Source: Pseudofabraea citricarpa (lineage: Eukaryota; Ascomycota; Leotiomycetes; Helotiales; Dermateaceae). From it: 64,000 nucleotides of DNA. A program made the position numbers and the translations under genes. Where the stretch lies: assembly GCA_029641185.1 (NCBI GenBank), contig JAPWGK010000016.1, positions 992,001-1,056,000 of the forward strand, in the 5' to 3' direction. Positions within the stretch are counted from its first letter, which is position 1. Each line of letters opens with the position of its first letter. The notes below the pieces were generated by a model that was given only the letters and a program-made list of their open reading frames with translations, did not search any database and was not told the DNA's origin. This document shows, in pieces, positions 46,439 to 58,499 of the stretch.

Positions 46439-48920
46439 ATGTTCAGAAACGCTCTCAGACAGTCCAGCCGGACGGTGGGCGCAATCTCTGCCTCTGGCAG
46501 AGTCGCAGTAGTATGTACCCCAATGTCATCTCAAATGCCTCTCAAACCTCCTGGAACCCTTTGGCATCCCTTTTCTGGTCTTGGGGAAGCTCAATTGAGC
46601 CTGGGGAGGGATGGATTCTGATGCCGTCGAGCTCTGCTGGAAGCTTCAACAGCTCTTGTGATGGGTTTTCGGGCATTCGGCTAACGTCAACCTTTTCCTA
46701 CAGGGACGAACTGCCGCACCCGCAGCATTCAACGCCGCCTCGAAGCAAATCCGAACATATGCTGAAGCAAAGGCCTCACCCACCGAAGTCTCATCCATTC
46801 TCGAGCAAAGAATTCGTGGTGTCCAAGAGGAGTCCGGTCTTGCCGAGACCGGACGTGTCCTGTCTGTCGGGTACGTACCAGCCACATACCCTCTTGCCCT
46901 CAACACGGCTCGACAACCAATATAGAGGGCGTAGATGGGATAAAGATTGACCGGAATAATTAGTGATGGTATCGCCCGTGTCCATGGCATGAACAATGTC
47001 CAAGCTGAGGAGCTTGTCGAGTAAGTTTTGCATACATCAAAGTACATGTACACGCACTCACATCATCTAGGTTCGCATCCGGTGTCAAGGGTATGTGCAT
47101 GAACTTGGAAGCTGGTCAAGTCGGTGTTGTGCTTTTCGGATCCGATCGTCTGGTCAAGGAGGGCGAGACCGTCAAGCGTACCGGAGAGATTGTGAGTATA
47201 TGAGATGCGGAAGTTGATGCATTTGGGTACTGATTTATATAGGTCGATATTCCAGTCGGACTTGAGATGCTCGGCCGTGTTGTCGATGCTCTTGGAAACC
47301 CCATCGATGGAAAGGGACCCATCAAGACCACCGAGAAGCGTCGTGCCCAGTTGAAGGCCCCAGGTATTCTTCCCCGAAAGTCTGTCAACCAGCCCGTACA
47401 GACTGGTCTCAAGTCCGTCGATGCCATGGTTCCTATTGGACGTGGACAACGTGAGTTGATCATTGGTGATCGTCAAACTGGAAAGACCGCTGTTGCTCTT
47501 GATACCATCCTCAACCAAAAGAGATGGAACGACGGAAACGACGAGACCAAGAAGCTCTACTGTGTGTACGTTGCTGTTGGACAAAAGCGATCCACTGTTG
47601 CACAGCTCGTCAAGACTCTTGAGGAGAACGATGCCATGAAGTACACCATTATCGTCGCCGCCACTGCCTCAGAAGCTGCTCCTCTCCAATACATCGCTCC
47701 TTTCGCTGGTTAGTAACCCCCTTTTGTTTTATTATTTCAAACACTATGACTGCGATCCTGCTCTTGCTTCGAGAGAATTTAAGAAGCACCTTGCATCTGC
47801 TCTCCTTGCAAAGCAAATTGCTCTCAACTAGGGCGATGTCCAAGCCTCGCCGCCTCAACTGTGTGCAAAACCACAGACAAGATGAAGGCACAAAAGAAAC
47901 ACTACTGCTTAATTTGCGACCATACTGCCACCGGTCCAGCTTGGCTCGAGATCCACAAGAAGACCAAGGGTTATCTCAAGAACTCTGCTGCACAGTTGCA
48001 AGCTCTTAGTATTTCTCATTGACAACTACTTTGCGCATTTCAACTCGCTCATGCCCAACATACTAATTTGTCCTCCATTAGGAATGAGCATGGGAGAATA
48101 TTTCCGAGACAATGGAAAGCACGCTCTCATCATCTTCGACGATCTTTCCAAGCAAGCTGTCGCATATCGTCAAATGTCCCTCCTTCTCCGTCGCCCACCT
48201 GGACGTGAGGCCTACCCCGGTGACGTTTTCTACCTCCACTCTCGTCTTCTCGAGCGTGCCGCTAAGATGAGCGACAAGCACGGAGGTGGATCCCTTACTG
48301 CCCTGCCCATCATTGAGACCCAAGGTGGTGATGTGTCCGCTTATATCCCAACCAACGTTATTTCCATCACTGACGGACAAATTTTCTTGGAGGCCGAGCT
48401 CTTCTACAAGGGTATCCGACCTGCCATTAACGTCGGTCTTTCCGTGTCCCGTGTCGGTTCCGCTGCTCAGCTTAAGGCCATGAAGCAAGTCGCCGGTTCA
48501 TTGAAGCTTTTCTTGGCCCAATACCGTGAAGTTGCTGCTTTCGCTCAATTTGGTTCTGATTTGGATGCTGCTACCAAGCAGACTCTTAGCCGTGGTGAAC
48601 GTGTAAGTTCTTTTTGATGTTGTTTATTGATGTGACACAAGCTAATAATCACCACCTAGTTGACTGAGCTCCTCAAGCAAAAGCAATACTCCCCAATGGC
48701 CGTCAACGAGATGGTTCCCCTAATTTACGCCGGTGTTAACGGTCACCTCGATTCAGTCCCTGTTAACAAGATCCTTACATGGGAGGCTGACTTCATCTCT
48801 CACATGAAGACCAACGAGTCAGAACTTTTGGCAACAATTGATAAGGAGGGTGCGTTGAGCAAGGATTTGGAGGCCAGACTGAAGGATGTTATTGTAACCT
48901 TCACCAAGGCTTTCCTATAA
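46439..48920 (+). CDS. atp1: ATP synthase F1 subunit alpha, mitochondrial
   Basis: Alpha subunit of the F1 head in the mitochondrial matrix; binds nucleotide in non-catalytic sites. Seven exons (46439-46510, 46704-46870, 46964-47020, 47071-47191, 47243-47708, 48082-48602, 48660-48920) give 554 residues. The N-terminus is a mitochondrial presequence ([19 protein letters not shown]). Motifs: GDGIARVHG, the Walker A GDRQTGKT near residue 214, Walker B LIIFDDLS, and the family signature region [17 protein letters not shown]. The junctions restore [13 protein letters not shown] and [15 protein letters not shown] without gaps. Exon 5 to 6 is bridged by a 373-bp intron, long for this gene, giving [12 protein letters not shown]. 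Divergent from the aminomutase gene. Confidence 0.97.
47709..48081 (+). other. Long intron in ATP1
   Basis: GTTAGT donor and TTAG acceptor; 373 bp against 50-193 bp for its other introns. I see no snoRNA box pair or open frame in it that I can support. Confidence 0.6.
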
Positions 48921-49462
48921 AGTTACAAAATGATTTCTTTTGTTTGTGAAGAGAGGCGGACTGTATTGAGCAGAGTTGTGAATGGAGGGAGTGGGATGGA
49001 GTGGATAGCTGCTGCTCGATAGATAGTCAGAGCTGTGTGTAAAATAGATCCGCTCGATTCTTTCTATTCTGAATGATTTTTGCTTTTGTACATTTGAGCA
49101 CTATTTTTTAAACTTGCCATTCCCTACCAGTAAAAGTGATTTTTTTCTGGGACTTCAAAAGGATGAAGCCCAATATGTCTTTGTTCATGGGCGGAAGCGG
49201 TTGGTCGAAGATGCTCTTAAGGGCGTAAGAAAAGCGCAAGCAATGGTGATCAAACTCCAAGGTAGACAAATCCGGATTGGGCGGACACTCGCATGTGCTC
49301 GAGACAGACATATGCTGGTGATATATTAAGTTCAGTGAGATCTGATCTAATCAAGGTTTTCCTTGTCAAGGGAGAGCAAGCTTCATCATTTTAGCCTTTT
49401 ACTTTAAATAAGAGATGGGCTTGAGGAAAAGGTTCATGTGAGGTGGAGTAGGTACGGCGGTG

Positions 49463-49496
<34 letters not shown>

Positions 49497-50201
49497 GAGG
49501 CATTTTCATGCTTATACTTTCATATCTATATCACGCATACGGTACAGTACAGTACCTGCACACTGAGCGCCATGTTATTAATAATATAATCATTACGCAC
49601 GTCAACGGCAGAGAGGAGAGAGATCATGAGATGAGAAAGCGGCACGTCTGATCTTTCATTTCATGGTGTTATCATTCATCATACATTTATTTTGTTCGTT
49701 ATCTGCTCGCGTTTCGTTCGCTTCGTTACGTACATCTTGTGTGGTGCGTGCCACCTAACTCTGTGGTAGCTGCTAGATTGTGTATACATATACAAGGGGG
49801 AGGGAAAATCATCTATCCTTTCTATGGCGGTAGCTCGCGTCTCTGGGGTGTGGTTGAATCAGAAACAGGAGTTGCTGAGTCAACACCTTCATGAGATGAC
49901 GACAAGAAGAGCTTCTTCCTTCCCGTAGACAGACAGTAATTGCAAATGAAAGGCAAAGGTAAAAAGCAAAATAGATACGCGCGCCCGCTCAGCAGTAGGG
50001 TATCATCATGAGGCAGAAAGGCAAAACGCGATAGGGTCAAAAGACGTACAGACGTACAGACGTACAAAAAAGAAAACAGAAAGAAAGCGGGAAGTGAGTA
50101 AGAAGGCAGACCCAGACTTCGGCATAAAATCTTCGTGAACAGGTAGATGGTAGAAAGCCGCCGTCATTCATCAGGATCGTCGCATCGTTACTATGTGTTG
50201 A
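48921..50201. other. Convergent intergenic region
   Basis: 1.3 kb between ATP1 (+) and the GAF gene (-) stops, with a (TG)n run at 49466-49493 and a GGTACAGTACAGTACC word near 49540. No gene seen. Confidence 0.5.
49466..49493. repeat. (TG)n dinucleotide microsatellite
   Basis: Fourteen TG units in an uninterrupted run. Confidence 0.9.
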
Positions 50202-52820
50202 TTACAATTCTGCGGCCTCATATGCAGGATAGTGATCGGTTGGTGAGTTGGGCTCGGTGGTGGATAGTGCTCGGCTTCTCCGCGTAGCTGCCTTTTCGAG
50301 GATGGTATTGAGTGCACTCGCTGCCGTCATGAGCCTCTCCACCTCGAATCTTTCATGTGATGGATCAGCAGGTTGAATTTGCTTGTTCTTTGGTTTTCGG
50401 AAAGCGCCGAAAATAAGACCAGTCCTGCATTTCTCAACTGGCCCATCATGGTCAGACATGCGAAACAAGTGTCCGACTTCGTACTCATCCTCTTGGTACC
50501 GATAACCGGGAATATGTTCAATGGTCTGAAAACTGCTTGAGCGCAAGACCTTCAAGTGAAGTGCAGCGTCTAGCTGTATCTTCTTATGCAAGCCATAGGC
50601 AACCACAATCTTGACGCGAACACCTCCTGGCTGGACTAGCTCTTCATCTGTCATAAATAGCCTGGCGGGCTCAACTTGGGCTGCATAGACAAGATCATAA
50701 CCAAATGCCTGTGCTGTGAAGGAACATGAGAACGCAGCTTCTGCCATGAACATATGTGTTTCCCCTGACATGTAACTAAGAGATGAGCGGCTCGACATTG
50801 CGGTTGAAATCGACTCGTGCTTTCTAGCAGACGATGCAAACCGTGGTGCTGGGTTAAGACCCATGACAGAACTTGTAGGTCGAGTGACGAGGGATGGCCG
50901 GCCAATTGCTTCCTTGCTATCTTGATTGTTCTCATTGGATGTTGGCTGCGCATCGCTAACTTCATCTGGGCCACCTGGGCCTTCTGGCTCAGCGCAGTCA
51001 GAATCAGTAAGCGACATGAAGTTTTCAATGGTAAGCTCGATTTGAGGCATTGTTGAAGAGGCAGCCCCATTTAAACAGGCTTCTGGAGTATTTGGCGGGT
51101 GCGGGAAGAGCGAAGTTATGTCAGAGGAAGAGAATGGTCTCGAAGACGATATAGGAAATGCTTCCGAATCGGGAGTGATCAAATCATGAAATGTGCTTTT
51201 CGGGTTCTTTCTAGAATCCACCAATAGCTGTTTGTGGTTCTTCCCAAACCCCTTAGGCAAGTCCATAAAGAAACCTGCTCCTGAGCCACTTGACGATGGT
51301 GGTGTTGGTTCTTGTGCGGATATTTGATCGTCACTGCTTCTATACAGTGAACCATTTGCCTGCAATTTCGAAACCTTGCGATAACTCAATGCTTTAGGGC
51401 AGAGACTAGTGTCAATGTACTCTGTGGATGAACACCTAGTAGGGGTAAGAGTAGGAGAGTAAGTTCTAGATGGCCGAGTGTCGGCATTTATGAGAGAACT
51501 GCGTTCGAAAATGGGCGTGGATCGTACATCAGGATCAGACAACCATTGGGCTTGAAGATTCAGATCCGTCATGGCCAATTGACCAAATTCTGCTAGCTCG
51601 CGTTTTTCGAAATGAGTGAAGCTGGTTCGGGGATTCTTGTCGAACAATGCAAAGACACCGACCACTTCACCTCCAGGTGCTAGCATAGGTGCACCAGCAA
51701 AGAAACGGATGTTTGGGTGGCCTGTCACCAATGGGTTTTGCACAAATCGCCAATCCTGCAAAACAGTTAATCAAAGACACCAGCATATTCGGGTGTATGA
51801 CAAACCTTGATGGTATCGAGAACCACAAAAGTATCAGCCGATAGCAGTACATGAGCAGCAATGCTTTGCCTCCGTGGCACACAAAGTCTGTTATAACCAT
51901 TCCCGGCCTTGAAAATCTCTGAGTCATCATCGAAGAAGCTTATCGCTGCGTATTGAGTGTTGAACTTTTTCATAGCAGCAGCTATCAGTGCGGCAGCCTT
52001 TTCTTCGTCCCAATCAGACCAAACAAAATCGTAGCCGTTGCTTGCGTCAAGTCGCTGCACTTCATTGTAGGGATATATGGCAGGCAGATATTTAAGGTTC
52101 GGTGTACGGGGCGGTGAGTTTGGTAGCGCATTGAGATTAAATCGGCCCTTTGAAGAATTAGTAAGATTTGAGATATAATGCTGTAACCAAAAAAAAACCC
52201 ACCTCTGAGTAGCTCTGGAGATATGTCAACCACTCAGCAAAGTGAGAAGGATCTGGAGAAGCTCCAATGGCGAGATCTTCTCGTTGAGCTCTAATATCCC
52301 GGGAAATGTCCAGTTTATTTCTCTTCATTTCGTGGTTAACTCCAATGGCCGGTTGAGACTTGCATGCTCTCAGGTTCAAAGGCATCGGAGGCCGGGGACT
52401 ATGAACAGTATCAGAGTGGCGGTTTTCTAAGTCCAGTCCCCCGATTTGATATATTTCAGAAACGAAGGGCTCTGTTGTTTGGAGGTCAGATTTGGAATAC
52501 CGCTCGTCCCTGGCAATTAACTTGAACCCAAGTGGACGTATGTATGGACATTCTGTGACAGGGTAGCCATTCATGTAACCCTTCACCTCCTGGGTAGCTA
52601 AGTGAGCTGAGTTATCCTGTGCAGATCGATTCTCTTTTGATGAAGTCTGTCTGCTGAATAATTTGTCCATAAAACTTCTCTGCTTTTGGAATGTGTTCTC
52701 AGAGAAGTATGACACTGATGTTGACATTGATGGTCCCCTAATAGAGGTACTTGTCTTTGAATCCATGACTGCTGTCGAGGCGGACGACATTAATGTCGAT
52801 CCTTTTGGTGGGAAATCCAT
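50202..52820 (-). CDS. GAF-domain protein, fungal-specific
   Basis: Exons 52820-52203, 52147-51806 and 51755-50202 encode 837 residues. A GAF domain spans about residues 245-375: WDEEKAAALIAAAMKKF, ISFFDDDSEIFKAG, RRQSIAAHVLL, VLDTIKDWRF and APMLAPGGEVVGVFALFD. That fold senses small ligands or redox state in many signalling proteins. The N-terminal ~230 residues and the Ser/Pro/Asp-rich middle look disordered. No histidine-kinase or receiver domain follows, so this is not a complete two-component sensor. The last 200 residues have ordered-looking hydrophobic stretches (FGYDLVYAAQVEPARLF, VKIVVAYGL), perhaps a second domain I do not recognise. ATG 52820 is chosen because the spliced upstream leader has an in-frame TAA. 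The 5' leader has an intron (52830-52875) and possible alternative first exons. Confidence 0.82.
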
Positions 52821-52829
52821 GATGGAGAT

Positions 52830-52875
52830 CTGTTGCAATCAGTAGAAGACAACCCAAGAGCTAAAGCGTACTCAC
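52830..52875 (-). other. 5'UTR intron of the GAF gene
   Basis: 46-bp GTGAGT...CAACAG intron with an internal CTACTGATT branch-like site, ending 9 bp before the start codon on the minus strand. Joining the exons gives an in-frame TAA ahead of ATG 52820, so it is non-coding. Confidence 0.65.
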
Positions 52876-54253
52876 TTGATACCTACTGCCTTATTGGCAG
52901 TGGGAGAGAGCGGCAGAGTAGTATTTGCAACTGCTTGCGGAAAGTCTTCGGTCTTATGTCATGCATACAAGACTATCGCTTAGATCGATTTCTCTTGAAT
53001 GAAAACCTGGACCTCCACAAGAAGACCTCAGAGTGAAGCGTAAATGGTAGGCATAGACTCCTACTTCTGGTGATTTCGATCTAAAAATTTGGGGGTGAAG
53101 TTGAAGTGACGACAAACACTGTCCTAGATCGAGTGACGCAAGTGATGGAATACGAGTTGCACACTCTGCTTCGTGCTAAAAAAAGAAAAAGCAAATTAGA
53201 TTAGAGAAAGCCCATGGATATATGGACCGATAGCATGTTTGTTGACACAAGAAGTAGTGATGGGATGGGAATGCAACTTGAGGCTTACCATCAGTTGACT
53301 TTGGGTCCAGAATGAGCCTCAAATATGTGACGGCCGAGGTGCTGTGAGAAGTTCAGTAAAGGCTCAAGCTCCTTTGGGTGGTAGATCGAAAAGACCAAAC
53401 CCAGTTGGTGGGTGCAAGAGGAAAGAGGGGAATGTGAAAGAAGCTTACCATCAACAGACTTTGTTGGCAGAATGTAACTAAGATACGCAGTCGGAGAAAG
53501 TTTCCAGTGGCCGGTACTTATTGCGGGAGTTGTAGATCGATCTAGTATATCGATCTAGTAGTGCTCTCGAGAAGGGAAAGACGATAGGTTAGCGGTACGT
53601 GAACGGACGTGCCCCGAAGGCTGCGGCCACAACCAGTATGAGGTGGAAGTAACAAGAAGTTTCCTTCTAGAAGGTATTCAATACCAAATCAACCAGAGTG
53701 ATGGATGGTGGGGATTGGTGACTGGCAGTGCAGCGGACAACCCGGACGCGTAGAAGATGAGAGACAGAAAAAGCCGAACGCGTCAAGTTAGTTACTAAAC
53801 AAGATGCGTCCACGTTCTGGTGGTTAAGCTTTCCAAAGAAGAGGGCGCAGAACTGAAGATGCAGAATAGATGAGGGCCGCCCAGAAGAAATACAAAGACC
53901 CAACCGACTAATTGACTGACTGAGCGATCAAAGGACAGTGTGCGACCGGTTGTGCTTTTGTACGATGTCTTTTCAATTCACAATGGCAGAGGCGGTTGAG
54001 GTTGCAGCGGCGTAGTGCTGCTGGTGCTGCTGGTGCCGGCCAGGGCCCCGGCAAGGTGGTGTAAGGTCGGCCGGCCGATGCAGTGATGATGGGACGAAAG
54101 TTGAGGGGAGAGTCCAGGGAGAGATTGGCGAAGTGACAGGATGTGTGAAGATGTGTGTTTGGAGGATACAATTGGCTTGATGGGAACAGGTGAAGTCCGA
54201 CTGGCGTTGGACCCTGCTCGCCAAAGGGAGAAAAAGAGGTGGCAGTCCTTTAC

Positions 54254-54332
54254 AACACCAACCAACACCAACACCAACACACTCACACACTCACACACAC
54301 CGGCACACCAGCACACCAACATCCACACACAG
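54254..54332. repeat. ACC/CA-rich simple repeat
   Basis: CAACAC and CACACA units on the plus strand, imperfect. Confidence 0.7.
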
Positions 54333-57057
54333 GAAGAAGGCAGGTACTGTACGTACGGACGGATGAGCGACGGATAATCAGAGACAGAAAAGATACAGGC
54401 TTCAATCCGACTGGCAGGATTTGCCGTACCTTACCTCCAACCCTAGAATCCGGTCCCATCATACATCACCACCCACTCAACAACTACCACCACAATTACA
54501 ACTACTACACCTACTACACCTACTCACCCACTTACCCACCCATCCACCCACATGGCCTGGCCTGGCCTGGCCATACCCAGCACCCAGCAACCAGCAACAC
54601 AAAATCCATGGAGCAGATCAGATCGATCGCCGGGCAGAGCCACATCGCATCGTCTTCCCCGTTTCCATTCCCGGTGTCTCGCCTTCACAACAATGGCCAT
54701 TGTGCACCGCAACGCTGTTATTACCTCATGCAGCGCCATCTGCTCCTCCCAACGGCGCATGCAGCCAAAAGGAACGACAACCTTGCGTGGAAAGCACGAG
54801 GTGCCTTACCCTTCCGGTCCTTAGACGCAAATGACAAGTAGGAAAAGAAGCAACCACAACCCCCTTACTTCCCTTACTTCCCCGCCAACGCGTCAAGCAA
54901 TACGAGAGCTGGACCAGCTGCGGCTTGTGATTCAAAACGCCACCTCGAGGGAGAGAAAAAATTGTCCTCGAGCGGGAGTGCCACAGTGCTCGCTCTCGGT
55001 GTACACGAAGGCACTAGAAGGCGCATTCGTGGTACTACATAATACATATGCTGCTGAGGGTTGCGGGCTGAGGAGTTGACGTTGACGTTGACAGACGCCT
55101 CCTCCGCACTCCTCCACCTTGATCCGATTTGCTCGAGCCGGTCCAGAATTTGAACCAACCACATCCGTTCTCGCTGGCCTTGGGCTTCAGGGCTGCCGAC
55201 GATCGTCACCAGCATGTATTTCAAATTTTCACCAATCGCAAACACTAGCCCCTTTCGGACCATCTTTCGACGACTTCGTCCTTCAAGACACAACATGAAC
55301 GTATGCCTCTGCCGCTGTCATGGATCATGACCAGCTTGCCGTTGCACAAGGACATTATTTAGCTCACCATCTTTGCTGCTGCTTCAAGCTGCATCCTGAA
55401 TAGAGCCAGCATAAGCTCATAATAATGCCCGCGAATGGCCGGCGATTCTTATGCGTCTTGCTTTTCCCGGCTTGCGCATCCGTCCCGTTACGCTTTCAGA
55501 TGGATCAGAACTGAACTCTTCGTAGTTGCAAAACCTGCAAGTTGAACCGAACTTGATATCTATCACAATGCAAGGCGCACCAGGACCGCTTTGAGTTGAT
55601 GATCTTAGCGATACGCTCGATAGGTACTAGCCTTGGCGACAGGCTTTTTGTTTGTTTTTTTACTTATCGAGGCGGACATGTGGTTCGAAGCGATCTATAG
55701 ATCCGTCAGGGAGCTGTGCGTCTCGCCTGGTAAGGTAACGTCATGTGTCTAGATCCTAGTAATATTTTTTTGTTAGCAAGGTCCGACAGCTTTTTTATGG
55801 CTACCGACCGGCAATAGTTGGACACAGTCTTTGGTTTCACTAACACAATCATTCCCTTGAACCCTGCTCCGCCTGCCCACAAAATGCAAAAGTAAGGGGC
55901 TATGATCGAACGGCCCGTCCCTTTTTAATGAGTCATGTGCATTGACTTTTTACATAGCTTCTATCCAAGCTCTCGTGCCGTTCAGCTGATTCTTTAAATA
56001 TAATGGCACTTCTAAACAGGTTTCTCTGCTGTGCTTCTGATCTCAACGGGCATTATTTATCTGCGGCTCAATAGAGGCTGTAAGGTAACGGGACACTAAA
56101 ATTACTGTTTCTCAAACTGCAAGCTTCCGCCTGCTGGAATCGTTTAATGGACTGACTCTGCCTTGGCCCGCTTCCACAAATGTTGCGGCAGTCGCTAGGT
56201 AGATATTTGAGCAACCAGATATAAAACTCCCATTCTTTAATTTGTTAGCTGCCTACACAAACTGTAAAAATACGCGCTGGTCGATTGGCATATATTTATT
56301 CTACCATTGGCAAGTCCTTTCTTCCTTCTTAGCGTTCTTCACTGCCATTGGCTTTCAGTACTCCGGCCCTCTGAGTACCAAACCCTTTCCGCTTTAGTAC
56401 CTGTGTCTATATATTTCTTCCAAGTACCTATTGTAATCTAAGTTCCCAAGTGGATATTTTTAAACGTACTAGCCAGTCAAAGGCTTTCATTGGTGTGTAC
56501 CATGTTGAAAAAATTTGCCAATATGCCGAAATCCATGTTTCTTATTTTCTCATTCTTTTTTCTTCTTCTTCTTATGTTAGCGGCTCTCAAGTTGCTTGCT
56601 CTCCTTAATTGTGTACATATGGGCATTTTAGCTTACCTAGATTTGTTGGTGAATGTGCTAAATCAAAGCAGTGTGCAAACTTTGGTAAATAGGCAAATTT
56701 TTTACGCAATTTGTATGTCATTGTCGTTTATTCTTTATTAGCTTACCATTGTCTTGTTCAAGCACTAATATAAGTCTAGTGCAATGTTCATTTTCATTTA
56801 TGTTTGGATTGAGTATCAAGCTAGCCATTAGCTAGTTACCTAGCTATTATTTAAGGTCAACACTCGATTTCTATCTCTCTCTCTCCTTTTCTTTCTTCAT
56901 CCGCTTCTTTCTCGCTGTTGATGTTACATCGAGATCATTTTTGGACCCGATACTTCTATCAACAACTTCATTCTTAACAACCCCGAGGATCCCTTTTACT
57001 TTCTTTCGACACATACATTCTTAACCATCCTTTTCACTCGCCATCGTTTATTTAGCA

Positions 57058-58410
57058 ATGGCTATTATATCTGGACTCAGACCCGCTTTTGAGCGAACTC
57101 GGCTCACTTATGGAATCGAACTGGAAGCTATTCTGGCATTCCATCGAGATGAGCTTACATCAAAGCTGGACCCAGATACTCAAGCTGTCGAGGTTCCTTA
57201 CTACACTCGAGAGGTCTTGCCATTCACTCAGTCATTCGTCAACAAGAACCTCAAGCCTCGGGTATACCGCAGTTGGGGACTGAAGACTGGTACCCAGTGC
57301 CCTCGACCATACGCCAACGAACCCCTGGAGATCGCACACTCCAAATTGGCCAAGCCTGGCTTCGAAGTCCAGATTATGGGCGAGATGCAAAAGGAATCAA
57401 ATACGGCTGACAAATACGAGAAGTGGCTTGTCACAAAGGATCACACTGTACGTGGTGTTGGGTCCGACAACCTTCCTAGCCAACTTCCTCGTGTAGCCAT
57501 GGAGGAATCTAAGGACTGGGATTCTTTCGGCATTGAGGTCGTTTCAAGAGTCCTCACCACTGGCAACGAAAGTCACAGAGACGAAATACGCCACGTTGTT
57601 GAGTCTCTCAAAGGTGGGGATAACGATACGCATGGGGCCTTTGTGACCAAACAATGTGCTCTGCATGTCCACGTACAAGCCGACGCCTACGAGGGTGATG
57701 GATGGCTTGGAGAGTTAGCCATCCTTCTCATGGTCTACGAACAAGAGCTTTCCCGCCTTCACCCACGCCATTGCCGACCCGAGCACCCATCAGCCAAAGG
57801 AGTCAAGGAATCCAACCGACTACGACTTCTCCTCTTCCCTGATGCCACCATGGACGAAACCCGAGATGTCGACTGTTCGACACAAGCTCTAGTCAACAAG
57901 GGAGTATCGAAGAGCATCGCCCGGATCCGCAAGCAGCTCATGTCAAAAGCACAACGTGGTCGACAAGATATCATCGAGTTCATGAACTTCCCGGCCAACC
58001 AACACAAGGAGAAGATTCGTGACCGGCTGGTCAACTTCATTCCCACCGACCGACCTGACTACCAGGGCAAGAAGCTTCCCAAGACGGTCGAGTTCCGACA
58101 ACACTGCGGCACCCTCTGCGAGAACGACATCAATAAATGGGTCGAGTTTGTCACCGGACTCGTGAGACTTGCCAATTACTACCATCAGAACCCAGACCAA
58201 TTCCCAGTGCAAGACTGGCAAGATCCCAATGGAGTCAACGTTTTCGACTTGCTGCATGACATGGAGGCAGACGACGACACCATTCGTTACTGGCAGGATC
58301 GGATCTACCAGAACGAGCTACAGGTCGTCGATATTCCAGAGGAACTGGAGGACCAGGAGCACCAGGACGATCAAGATATCATGGACGACGAGTACGAGGA
58401 GGAGCTCTAA
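57058..58410 (+). CDS. Putative amidoligase (Amidoligase_2-like)
   Basis: Intronless frame of 450 residues; the start sits right after a pyrimidine-rich leader (TTTAGCAATGG). It resembles the COOH-NH2 ligase / amidoligase superfamily: TYGIELEAI near residues 17-25 with the paired Glu, then DSFGIEVVSRVLTTG, ALHVHVQAD with paired His, and VEFRQHCGT near the end. These acidic and His blocks are the metal/ATP-binding elements of the glutamine-synthetase-like fold. The reaction would be ATP-dependent amide-bond formation; the substrate is unknown. The C-terminus is an acidic tail (QEHQDDQDIMDDEYEEEL). Codon use is regular and C-ending, so it is a real gene. Bacterial members pair with peptide-tag genes; nothing of that kind is next to it here, only a possible small hydrophobic peptide 90 bp downstream. 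Confidence 0.8.
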   Translation: MAIISGLRPAFERTRLTYGIELEAILAFHRDELTSKLDPDTQAVEVPYYTREVLPFTQSFVNKNLKPRVYRSWGLKTGTQCPRPYANEPLEIAHSKLAKPGFEVQIMGEMQKESNTADKYEKWLVTKDHTVRGVGSDNLPSQLPRVAMEESKDWDSFGIEVVSRVLTTGNESHRDEIRHVVESLKGGDNDTHGAFVTKQCALHVHVQADAYEGDGWLGELAILLMVYEQELSRLHPRHCRPEHPSAKGVKESNRLRLLLFPDATMDETRDVDCSTQALVNKGVSKSIARIRKQLMSKAQRGRQDIIEFMNFPANQHKEKIRDRLVNFIPTDRPDYQGKKLPKTVEFRQHCGTLCENDINKWVEFVTGLVRLANYYHQNPDQFPVQDWQDPNGVNVFDLLHDMEADDDTIRYWQDRIYQNELQVVDIPEELEDQEHQDDQDIMDDEYEEEL

Positions 58411-58499
58411 TCGCCATATATCCTACGAACAGTTAATCTGACAACAAGAGTGGGAATGGCAACAGCCTTCAGTAATCAACACCACTCTCATCCGAGTTT

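Larger units (their letters stand above)
52821..57057. other. 4.2-kb divergent intergenic region with spliced leader of the GAF gene
   Basis: Largest gap in the window, between the GAF gene (-) and amidoligase (+). It holds the GAF 5' leader, a CA/ACC-rich stretch (54254-54332) and pyrimidine-rich DNA before 57058. A hydrophobic frame at 56490-56741 is AT-rich with no support. No gene that I can defend. Confidence 0.5.

Noticed and set aside
49114..49329. 71-codon frame after ATP1
   Set aside because: Protein-like in part, but short, no ATG start in good context and lies in a 3' region; no domain.
56490..56741. 83-residue hydrophobic frame in the 4.2-kb gap
   Set aside because: AT-rich, Leu/Phe-rich from T tracts, no splice or start support, no known family.
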